DNA of 6,173 bases from JABDPF01 sp037384065 (GTDB lineage Bacteria; Pseudomonadota; Gammaproteobacteria; Xanthomonadales; SZUA-36), in NCBI GenBank assembly GCA_037384065.1, contig JARROJ010000101.1:1-6173 (forward strand), written 5' to 3'. Below the pieces are notes generated by a model. It searched no databases. It was given only the letters and a program-made list of their open reading frames with translations, and was not told where the DNA came from. Every line of letters begins with the position of its first letter. The first letter of the stretch is position 1. This document shows, one piece after another, positions 1 through 5,982 of the stretch. The translations under genes and the position numbers were made by a program.

Positions 1-504
1 CAGCATCGTGTCGACGTCGCTGACCTCGAACGGATCTTCGGGGCAGTTGTCCATCTTGCCCGGCTCGATGAACATCTTCACGACCTCGCCGTCTTCGACC
101 AGCATCGAGTAGCGCCAGGAGCGCAGGCCGAAACCGAGATTGTCCTTGTCGACCAGCATGTCCATGCCGCGGGTGAAGTGGCCGCTGCCGTCCGGCAGCA
201 ACTTCACCTTCTCGGCGCCGAGGTGCTTGCCCCACTGGAACATCGTGAAGGCGTCGTTCACGGACAGGCAGTAGACTTCGTCAATACCGGCGTCTTTCAA
301 TTCATCGTACTTGGCCTCGTAGCCCGGCAGGTGCGTGCTCGAGCAGGTCGGCGTGAACGCACCCGGCAGGGCGAATACCACCACGCGCTTGCCGGCGAAG
401 ATGTCGTCCGTGCTCACGTCCTGCCAGCGAAACGGGTTGTCACCGCCGATGGACTCGTCGCGCACACGGGTCTTGAAAACAACCTGGGGTACTTTCTTGC
501 TCAT
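1..504 (-). CDS. Peroxiredoxin, Prx5 (PrxV/hybrid) group, 3' end beyond window
   Basis: This is a thiol peroxidase that reduces hydrogen peroxide and organic hydroperoxides, probably in the cytosol because no signal peptide is visible. The 168 readable residues begin MSKKVPQVVFKTRV. The peroxidatic motif PGAFTPTCS places the catalytic cysteine at residue 54, followed by STHLPGY. SVND near residue 81 and the conserved arginine of FGLRSWRYSM near residue 128 are typical of Prx5 proteins. Two other cysteines are visible, C79 (VYCLSVND) and C154 (DNCPEDPFE). The reading stops in the segment VSDVDTML, which lies near the end of the peroxiredoxin domain. Stand-alone Prx5 proteins end soon after this point, while hybrid forms continue into a glutaredoxin domain; the window cannot tell which applies. 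The ATG at 504 has AAGGAG 8 bases upstream. The family call is secure; the reductant (glutathione, glutaredoxin or thioredoxin) is not. Confidence 0.93.
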   Translation of the reverse strand, partial: MSKKVPQVVFKTRVRDESIGGDNPFRWQDVSTDDIFAGKRVVVFALPGAFTPTCSSTHLPGYEAKYDELKDAGIDEVYCLSVNDAFTMFQWGKHLGAEKVKLLPDGSGHFTRGMDMLVDKDNLGFGLRSWRYSMLVEDGEVVKMFIEPGKMDNCPEDPFEVSDVDTML

Positions 505-512
505 GGTTACTA

Positions 513-518
513 CTCCTT
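513..518 (-). promoter_or_regulatory. Ribosome binding site of the peroxiredoxin gene
   Basis: Read on the minus strand, AAGGAG lies 8 bases before the ATG at 504. It fixes that start codon, and the protein reads as a normal Prx5 N-terminus from there. Confidence 0.75.
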
Positions 519-544
519 CCGTAATGGGTTCATGTACCGAAACC

Positions 545-608
545 TGTGATCGAAATCGGGCGTTTCAACCGCGACGGGTTTATTTCATTTCCCTATAAAA
601 CGATCACA
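545..608. repeat. Spaced 8-base inverted repeat TGTGATCG / CGATCACA
   Basis: TGTGATCG at 545-552 is the exact reverse complement of CGATCACA at 601-608, with 48 bases between the arms. A further TCATCACA at 626-633 keeps the TCACA core. TGTGA/TCACA is the half-site core of CRP/FNR-superfamily regulators, but no two cores sit at the 6-base spacing that a CRP dimer needs. The arms could be separate operator half-sites in the peroxiredoxin leader, or chance. Confidence 0.3.
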
Positions 609-662
609 TTCAATTTACGATAACTATCATCACAGAAGCGGGCGTTCGTTGGAAATCGTTTG

Positions 663-690
663 TGTATATGACCTTAATAGGTAAAGGCAA
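663..690 (-). promoter_or_regulatory. Weak sigma-70-like promoter candidate for the peroxiredoxin
   Basis: On the minus strand, TTGCCT (685-690) and TATACA (663-668) are separated by 16 bases; each hexamer matches the consensus at 4 of 6 positions. Transcription would begin near 656, giving a leader of about 150 bases. It is the best pair I found on this strand, but an activator-dependent promoter nearer the gene is equally possible. Confidence 0.3.
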
Positions 691-699
691 TCACGGGAT

Positions 700-728
700 T
701 TGGTATTAACCTCGGCTAGAGGTATATT
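700..728 (+). promoter_or_regulatory. Sigma-70-like promoter of the acylase-lipase-DUF1302 operon
   Basis: TTGGTA (700-705, 4 of 6 matches to TTGACA) and TATATT (723-728, 5 of 6 matches to TATAAT) are separated by exactly 17 bases. The predicted transcription start is near 735, at the left edge of the tandem direct repeat, and leaves a leader of about 65 bases before the ATG at 800. The assignment rests on consensus match and position only. Confidence 0.5.
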
Positions 729-733
729 TGCAG

Positions 734-761
734 GTCTGCACAAGGATGTCTGTACAAGGTC
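734..761. repeat. Abutting 14-base direct repeat, possible operator
   Basis: GTCTGCACAAGGAT (734-747) is followed directly by GTCTGTACAAGGTC (748-761). Eleven of the first twelve positions agree (GTCTGyACAAGG). The second copy contains the palindrome TGTACA. The array begins at the predicted transcription start of the upstream promoter and lies just before an isolated TATAAT, a position where a bound protein would block transcription. The repeat is seen directly; its operator role is inferred. Confidence 0.45.
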
Positions 762-771
762 GCGAGACCGA

Positions 772-777
772 TATAAT
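772..777 (+). promoter_or_regulatory. Isolated perfect -10 hexamer, possible second promoter
   Basis: TATAAT matches the consensus at all six positions. The best-placed -35 sequence 17 bases upstream is TCTGTA, which is poor, and there is no extended -10 TG. A start near 784 would leave a leader of only about 15 bases. If real, it would need an activator; the interrupted dyad GGTC-GCGA-GACC (758-769) and the direct repeat lie just upstream. Confidence 0.3.
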
Positions 778-788
778 CATATCCGCAC

Positions 789-795
789 GGGGGTG
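789..795 (+). promoter_or_regulatory. Ribosome binding site of the acylase gene
   Basis: GGGGGTG lies 4 bases before the ATG at 800 and resembles the AGGAGGTG anti-16S complement with A-to-G changes. Together with the signal peptide that begins at this ATG, it supports the start over the in-frame TTG at 728. Confidence 0.5.
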
Positions 796-799
796 TTAC

Positions 800-3676
800 A
801 TGAAAAAGGCTTCAAGGTCTTTCCTTCATCTGTTCGCGTTACAACTTTTCCTCCTCTCCCTTCTCGGCGTGACCCAAACGGCCGTCGCCGAGGACTTCAA
901 CTTTCCCGGACTGAGCGACACCGTTACGGTTTACGAAGATCAGTACGGAATCCCGACCATCAAGGGTACGAGTGAGGCGGATGTCGCATTCGTGCAGGGT
1001 TACCTGCATGCGCGCGACCGCTTCTTCCAGATGGACTACAACCGCAAGCTCGCATCGGGACGAGTGTCCGAACTGGTCGGTCAACCCGGGCTCGCAACCG
1101 ACGTCCAGTTGCGGACGCTGGGACTCTACCGCGCGGCACTGGCGACGTGGCAGGTCTCGGATGACGACGTCAAGGGCATCCTGCAGGCCTACGCCAACGG
1201 CGTGAATACCTGGCTGCAAAACAACCCCCTGCCGCCGGAATACAGCGCACTCGAATTGACCAAGGTCGATCCCTGGTCGCCGCAGGACTCACTGTCCTAC
1301 GTCAAGCTGGTGGCGTTCGGTCTGTCGCACGACCTCGACATCGACGCCACGATCAAGCTCGGCACCTACCAGGGCTACGGCGATGCGCTCGGGTTCAACG
1401 GTACGGCGCTGTTCTTCGAGGACACGCATCGCTCCCAGCCCGTCGACGGCCGGGTTTCCGTGCCGGGCTTCCTGGAAAGCATCGGCGGTATCGGCGGCGC
1501 ACCGGCGCCGTCCTCTGCCAAAGGCGCCAGCGGCGTCCAGGCGACCCCCTCCGACGTCGCGGCCGACCCGCTTCGCATCGACGAAACGACGCTCGCGCTC
1601 GCGATGGAAGTCAAAGAAAAATTCGCGAACATCCCCGTGCTCGCCGCATCCTTAACCCCGCGCGAAAAGGACAAGGGCAGCAACGAGTGGGCCGTCAGCG
1701 GAGACTATACCGAGAGCGGCTTTCCGCTCGTGGCCAATGACCCCCACCTGGCACTCGATACGCCCGCGACATTCCATGAATCGAACCTCGTGTACGACAT
1801 GGGCGAGGACAGTTACTCGGTAGCCGGCATCATGTTTCCAGGCTTGCCCGGAATCATCCAGGGCTGCAACGACTGGATCTGCTGGGGCAGCACCGTGCAC
1901 CCGATGGACGTTTCGGACGTATTCGCCGACGATCTGCTGCGCAACGCGCTGACGCTGCCCACGCACACCGTGCACAGCGGCAACCCCGAACCGCTGCAGC
2001 AAATCTACCAGTCGTACTTTTTCAATGTGGTCGGCGACGGCGAGCCCGACAACATGATGCGAGCGCCGGTCGGCATCGACGCCGGCGGTATCACCTTCGT
2101 CGCCCCGCGGCGCAACAACGGCCCGATCCTCGGCTTCTCCGGTGACCAGGCGCTGATCAACCAGTACACCGGCTGGGGCCCCACCGGCGAGGTCAAGTTC
2201 GTCCGCATGGTCAACCGGGCCCGCAACATGGACGAATTCAAGGCCGCGCTGCAGTACTTCGACGTCGGCTCGCAGAACTGGATCTACGGCGACGTGGAAG
2301 GCAACATCGGCTACTTCACCAGCGCCGAGATTCCCCTGCGCGCCGACCTCGCGCAGGGCACCGTCGACGGCATGGTTCCGCCGTGGATCATCCGTGACGG
2401 CACCGGCGCGCTGAACCACGAGTGGCTGCCGGTCAGCAATCCGCAACCCGGCCAGGCCGTGCCGTTCGAGATCCTGCCGTACGACGAGATGCCGCAGGTC
2501 GTCAATCCGCCATGGGGCTACATCGCCAATGCGAACAATGATCCCGTGGGCACGACGCTCGATAACAACCCCCTGAACCAGTTGCGACCGGGCGGCAACG
2601 GCATTTACTACCTGAACGCCGGCTATTCCGACTTCCGGCAGGGCCGCGTGGACCGCGTACTGGCGGAGCTGGTCGAATCCGGCGCGCCCGTCACCGTAGA
2701 GGACATGAAGGCGCTTCAGGCCAACGCCCAACTGCTGGACGCCGAGCTCACGCTGCCCACGCTGCTGGCGCAGTTCGACGGCATGGAATTGCCGCCGGAG
2801 AGCCCGATGGCCCAAGCGCTCGACGTGCTCTCGACCTGGGATTACAGCACACCGACCGGCATCGCCGAGGGCTGGGACCCGGGCGACGACCCGATGATGG
2901 CGGTCGAGCCGGACGAGACCGAACGTCGCAACAGTGCGGCCGCGACCGTGTTCGCCCTGTGGCGCTCGCAGCTCGTTCGCAACACCATCGACGCCACGCT
3001 GACCGCCGTCGGCCTGGGCGACTACCTGCCCGGCAGCACCGAAGCCCACCGGGCGTTCGCCTACCACCTGCTGAACTACGAGACCAACGGCGGCTTTGGC
3101 GCCTCCGGGATCAATTTCTTCTCGCAGGGGCTGGCGCCGACCGTGCAGGCCAGCCTGCAACAGGCGCTCGACCTGCTGGCCTCGGATGAATTCGCACCGG
3201 CGTTCGCCAACTCGACCGACGTGATGGATTACGCCTGGGGCAAATTGCACCGTATCGTGTTCAGCCACCCACTGGATTCCGATCCGTTCAACATTCCCAA
3301 CGGCGGCGGATTCATGGACCTGGCGCCCGACCTGCCCGGCCTCGCCCGCCAGGGCGGGTTCCAGGCGGTCGATGCGTCGTCGCACAGCGCCCGCGCGAAC
3401 AGCCTGAACGGCTTCATGTTCGGCAGCGGCCCGAACCGGCGCTTCGTCGGCGAGATGACCCCGGACGGCGTCGAGGGGTACCAGACCATACCGGGCGGAC
3501 AGAGCGGTATATTCCTGAGTCCCAACTACTCGAGCCAGTTGCCGCTGTGGCTGACCAACAACTACCACGACCTGGCGCTGGGTGAGGAGGACGGCGCGGC
3601 CGCGGCCGTATCCGTCATGACCTTCGGCCCGGCCTCGCCGGCGGCTACTTCTGCTGAGGAGACCAACAATGACTAA
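800..3676 (+). CDS. Exported Ntn-hydrolase acylase, penicillin/AHL acylase family
   Basis: The 958-residue precursor should hydrolyse an amide-linked acyl group outside the cytoplasm. Residues 1-30 form a signal peptide with a likely cut after AVA30. The alpha part carries family signatures: GIPTI at 50-54 and GYLHARDRFFQMD at 67-79. The self-cleavage site is KG|SNEW, making Ser294 the N-terminal nucleophile of the beta subunit. NDPHL puts a histidine at beta position 23, as in AHL and cephalosporin acylases. Asn493 in SQNWIYGD is the probable oxyanion-hole residue. PGGQSG (898-903) and the following SPNY are the usual C-terminal motif. A Gly/Ala/Ser/Pro-rich stretch at 228-251 probably belongs to the excised linker region. 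The start is the ATG at 800, where the signal peptide begins. The TAA overlaps the lipase start by 8 bases. The family call is firm; the substrate (AHL, beta-lactam, N-acyl amino acid or lipid) is unknown. Confidence 0.93.
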   Translation: MKKASRSFLHLFALQLFLLSLLGVTQTAVAEDFNFPGLSDTVTVYEDQYGIPTIKGTSEADVAFVQGYLHARDRFFQMDYNRKLASGRVSELVGQPGLATDVQLRTLGLYRAALATWQVSDDDVKGILQAYANGVNTWLQNNPLPPEYSALELTKVDPWSPQDSLSYVKLVAFGLSHDLDIDATIKLGTYQGYGDALGFNGTALFFEDTHRSQPVDGRVSVPGFLESIGGIGGAPAPSSAKGASGVQATPSDVAADPLRIDETTLALAMEVKEKFANIPVLAASLTPREKDKGSNEWAVSGDYTESGFPLVANDPHLALDTPATFHESNLVYDMGEDSYSVAGIMFPGLPGIIQGCNDWICWGSTVHPMDVSDVFADDLLRNALTLPTHTVHSGNPEPLQQIYQSYFFNVVGDGEPDNMMRAPVGIDAGGITFVAPRRNNGPILGFSGDQALINQYTGWGPTGEVKFVRMVNRARNMDEFKAALQYFDVGSQNWIYGDVEGNIGYFTSAEIPLRADLAQGTVDGMVPPWIIRDGTGALNHEWLPVSNPQPGQAVPFEILPYDEMPQVVNPPWGYIANANNDPVGTTLDNNPLNQLRPGGNGIYYLNAGYSDFRQGRVDRVLAELVESGAPVTVEDMKALQANAQLLDAELTLPTLLAQFDGMELPPESPMAQALDVLSTWDYSTPTGIAEGWDPGDDPMMAVEPDETERRNSAAATVFALWRSQLVRNTIDATLTAVGLGDYLPGSTEAHRAFAYHLLNYETNGGFGASGINFFSQGLAPTVQASLQQALDLLASDEFAPAFANSTDVMDYAWGKLHRIVFSHPLDSDPFNIPNGGGFMDLAPDLPGLARQGGFQAVDASSHSARANSLNGFMFGSGPNRRFVGEMTPDGVEGYQTIPGGQSGIFLSPNYSSQLPLWLTNNYHDLALGEEDGAAAAVSVMTFGPASPAATSAEETNND
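1679..1681 (+). other. Catalytic Ser294 and self-processing site of the acylase
   Basis: The codon AGC encodes the serine of KG|SNEW. In this family, autocatalytic cleavage just before the serine frees its amino group, which then acts as the base of the Ntn-hydrolase. The placement follows from the family motif and from NDPHL, which begins 19 residues downstream. Confidence 0.85.
3656..3661 (+). promoter_or_regulatory. Ribosome binding site of the lipase gene, inside the acylase gene
   Basis: GAGGAG lies 7 bases before the ATG at 3669, within the last codons of the acylase. The start and the upstream stop overlap as ATGACTAA, so the lipase is probably translationally coupled to the acylase. 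Confidence 0.8.
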
Positions 3677-5933
3677 GCGTATCGCCCTGATCCTCCTCGC
3701 CGCACTGTTCACGGCCCAGGCCTGGGCCGAGCCGGTCGACTACCCGACCAACAAGGACGGCAGCATCATCACCGGCGTGCTGACGGCCGGTTTCGACCCG
3801 CTGGACACCGAGACCGATAACAATGGGCCGATTTACCCGTTTCCGTTCAATCTGTTCTTTCTGGACATCGCCACGCTGAGCATTTCGGATTTCACGCTCA
3901 ACATTCCTCCCGCTGACGGTGATCCGAACGATTTCAGCGACCCGTCGGTTGCGCTGAGCGCGATAGACGGCTTCAGCACCACTGAAAAATGGACGGTGCG
4001 GTTCCTGGACGGTGCAGCAAGCGGCAGGCCGCCGGGCGACATCGACCCGGACTCGGTCGTGCCGGGCCACTCCGTGCGGCTGTTCCAGGTCACGACCACC
4101 AATCTGCTGGTCGTTACCGGGATCGTGCGCGAACTGCAGCCGGGGGTCGATTACATTACCCGGGTCGCACCAGGCGGAATCCTGGCGATCATCCCGCTGA
4201 AGCCGTTGCAGGAAATGACCAGCTACATGGCTGTTCTGACCAACGACATCACGGACACCCGCGGCAACAACGCGACTCCCGACCGGACCTACTACCTGAC
4301 CCAGCGGCTGGACCCCTGGGTGGATGAAAACGGCAACAGCACCTACCCGCTCGTTCCGGACAGCCTCGCCCGGACCCTGGCGGCCATCCAGCCGATCACG
4401 CACTCGATGGAGGCGGCTGCCGCCTCGGCCGGCGTCGTGCGTGAAGACATCATCATGGCCTGGACCGCGCAGACACAGTCCATCACACCTGTTCTGAAGA
4501 ACCTTCAAAGCATCGCAAAACCGGCACCGACAACCGTCGGCCCAACCGGAATGAACACGGCGATGGTCGGCGGCAAGGGCGCAGCCGACATCTACATGGG
4601 TGTGATATCGCTGCCCTATTACCTGGGCGTCCCCAGCGCCGACAACCCGACAGCGCCGCTCACGGATTTCTGGACGGCGGCGCCCGGCGCCTACGTGCCG
4701 CCGTTCGACGCGAGCCTGCCGGACAAGACGTCGACGCACGTCACCGTCGCCAATCCCTTCCCGCTGGCGACCGGAACCCAGACCGTGCCCCTGCTGATGA
4801 CCGTGCCCAATGCGGCCAGCGGCCACAGCAAACCGGCAGCCGGCTGGCCGGTGGTCCTGTTCGGTCACAGCCTGCAGGGCAACCGGTCCCAGATGCTGGC
4901 CATCGCCGACACGGCGGCAGCGGCCGGATACGCGGTCATCGCTCTGGACGCTCCGATGCACGGTATCCAGCCGGAAGACCCGACGCTGGGCATGCTGCAC
5001 GTCAGCAATACCCCGTTCGCGGACTTCGCCAACGAGCGGACCTTCGATGTCGACTACATCGACAATGCAACGGGCGCCCCGGGGCCTGACGGCATTACGG
5101 ACCCTTCCGGCGCTCACTTCATCAATCCGAACAGCTTGCTGACCACTCGCGACAACATGCGCCAGGCACAGGTCGATTTCTCGATCCTGGCGAAGTCGGT
5201 TCCCCTGCTCAGCTACGACGGTGACGCGTTGCCGGATCTGGACGGCTCGACGATCCAGTACGTTTCGCTATCGCTCGGCTCCATACTTGGAACCGCATTT
5301 GTCGCCACCGAGCCCATGGTCAACAGCGCCTTGCTGTCGACGCCCATGGGCGGCGTCGCCAGAGGCCTCGAAGCCTCGCCGACCATCGGTCCGCGCCTCA
5401 GGGCGGGGCTGGCTGCGGCCGGCGTCGAACCGGGCACCGCCGATTACGAGCTGTTTTTCACAATCTTCCAGACGGTCATCGAGTCAGCCGACCCGCTCAA
5501 CTGGTCCGGAGAAGCCGCTCGGTTCAACAATATCCTGCTTCACGAAGTGGTGAACGACACGGTGTTCCCGAACTTCGTTTCGACAGCGCCGTTGTCGGGC
5601 ACCGAACCCATGATCCGAGCCATGGGGCTCGAGTCGTACTCCAGCACACAGATGAACGCTGGCGGTGTCGACCTCGTGGGTCGATTCGTTTTGCCCGCAT
5701 CGCACGGGTCGCTGCTCGATCCTTCGACGTCGCCGGCGGCCACGGTCGAAATGCAGAAACAGCTGGCTTCATTCCTCGCGACCCGCGGCACCGCGGTTGT
5801 CGTCGAAGACGCCGCAACAATGGTTCCCGCAACCGAAGCCGCAACGGAGAAATCCGTCGCCCCGAAGGCGAAAGCGGCTGTCCCGGTTAAAAAGCCGACA
5901 CTGATCAAGCCGAAGGGAGAGCCACGTGGATAA
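3669..5933 (+). CDS. Exported lipase/esterase, VolA/Pla-1-type alpha/beta hydrolase
   Basis: This 754-residue protein probably cleaves lipid ester bonds in the periplasm or at the cell surface. Residues 1-20 are a signal peptide cut after AWA20; there is no lipobox cysteine, unlike the lipoprotein VolA, and I see no cysteine anywhere. The N-terminal part matches the bacterial virulence-factor lipase N-domain: PFPF (57-60), TLNIP (76-80), SAIDGFST (97-104) and VLTNDITDT from 189. The hydrolase domain begins near residue 390, with FGHSLQGNRS as the oxyanion (HG) loop and a following GYAVIALDAPMHG. The probable triad is Ser535 in VSLSLGS, Asp630 in VNDTVFPN and His679 in ASHGSLL. The elbow reads S-L-S-L-G, not G-x-S-x-G. 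Residues 725-754 are a Lys/Pro/Ala-rich tail. It overlaps the acylase gene by 8 bases. The family call is good; lysophospholipase versus general esterase activity is open. Confidence 0.85.
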   Translation: MTKRIALILLAALFTAQAWAEPVDYPTNKDGSIITGVLTAGFDPLDTETDNNGPIYPFPFNLFFLDIATLSISDFTLNIPPADGDPNDFSDPSVALSAIDGFSTTEKWTVRFLDGAASGRPPGDIDPDSVVPGHSVRLFQVTTTNLLVVTGIVRELQPGVDYITRVAPGGILAIIPLKPLQEMTSYMAVLTNDITDTRGNNATPDRTYYLTQRLDPWVDENGNSTYPLVPDSLARTLAAIQPITHSMEAAAASAGVVREDIIMAWTAQTQSITPVLKNLQSIAKPAPTTVGPTGMNTAMVGGKGAADIYMGVISLPYYLGVPSADNPTAPLTDFWTAAPGAYVPPFDASLPDKTSTHVTVANPFPLATGTQTVPLLMTVPNAASGHSKPAAGWPVVLFGHSLQGNRSQMLAIADTAAAAGYAVIALDAPMHGIQPEDPTLGMLHVSNTPFADFANERTFDVDYIDNATGAPGPDGITDPSGAHFINPNSLLTTRDNMRQAQVDFSILAKSVPLLSYDGDALPDLDGSTIQYVSLSLGSILGTAFVATEPMVNSALLSTPMGGVARGLEASPTIGPRLRAGLAAAGVEPGTADYELFFTIFQTVIESADPLNWSGEAARFNNILLHEVVNDTVFPNFVSTAPLSGTEPMIRAMGLESYSSTQMNAGGVDLVGRFVLPASHGSLLDPSTSPAATVEMQKQLASFLATRGTAVVVEDAATMVPATEAATEKSVAPKAKAAVPVKKPTLIKPKGEPRG
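5916..5919 (+). promoter_or_regulatory. Possible ribosome binding site for an upstream GTG start
   Basis: GGAG lies 6 bases before GTG at 5926, which is in frame with the DUF1302-like gene and overlaps the lipase stop as GTGGATAA. It would add 19 residues to that protein. It is an alternative to the favoured ATG at 5983. Confidence 0.3.
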
Positions 5934-5970
5934 GTTCAGCCAAGTGAAAGCCCCTGCTAAAAAACGGCTC

Positions 5971-5976
5971 GAGGAG
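5971..5976 (+). promoter_or_regulatory. Ribosome binding site of the DUF1302-like gene
   Basis: GAGGAG lies 6 bases before the ATG at 5983, a near-ideal arrangement. It decides the start in favour of this ATG, where a normal signal peptide begins. Confidence 0.75.
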
Positions 5977-5982
5977 CACAAC

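Larger units (their letters stand above)
505..799. other. Divergent intergenic region with control signals
   Basis: This 295-base stretch lies between the divergently transcribed peroxiredoxin and acylase genes and is clearly more AT-rich than the flanking coding DNA. Short reading frames that cross it have no recognisable product and no good ribosome binding site. It contains promoter-like hexamers on both strands, a tandem direct repeat close to the acylase gene and a spaced inverted repeat close to the peroxiredoxin gene, listed separately. No terminator, small RNA or riboswitch structure was evident by eye. Confidence 0.7.

Noticed and set aside
178..549. Plus-strand frame of 123 codons crossing the peroxiredoxin start
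   Set aside because: It lies opposite the peroxiredoxin coding sequence and has no recognisable domain; the minus-strand frame carries the clear PGAFTPTCS motif.
567..590. AACC-GCGACG-GGTT followed by T-rich DNA, as an intrinsic terminator
   Set aside because: The stem has only 4 pairs, the following tract is interrupted, and it lies in a divergent intergenic region with no plus-strand gene ending there.
619..628. GATAACTATC as part of an OxyR site for the peroxiredoxin
   Set aside because: The ATAG/CTAT tetranucleotides do not recur at the spacing OxyR needs; only one imperfect half is present.
671..682. ACCT-TAAT-AGGT dyad as an operator
   Set aside because: Arms of 4 bases around a non-symmetric centre are expected by chance in a region of this length.
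728..799. TTG start at 728 that would add 24 residues to the acylase
   Set aside because: It overlaps the predicted -10 element, has no ribosome binding site, and would put a polar, cysteine-containing stretch ahead of a standard signal peptide that begins at the ATG at 800.
1652..3712. Open frame of 686 codons on the minus strand, opposite the acylase gene
   Set aside because: Its Arg/Val/Gly/His-rich composition, the lack of any recognisable domain and its full overlap with a well-supported gene mark it as a shadow of GC-rich codon bias.
3645..5117. Open frame of 490 codons on the minus strand, opposite the lipase gene
   Set aside because: Same reasons: no domain, Arg/Val/Gly-rich composition, and lies wholly opposite a well-supported gene.
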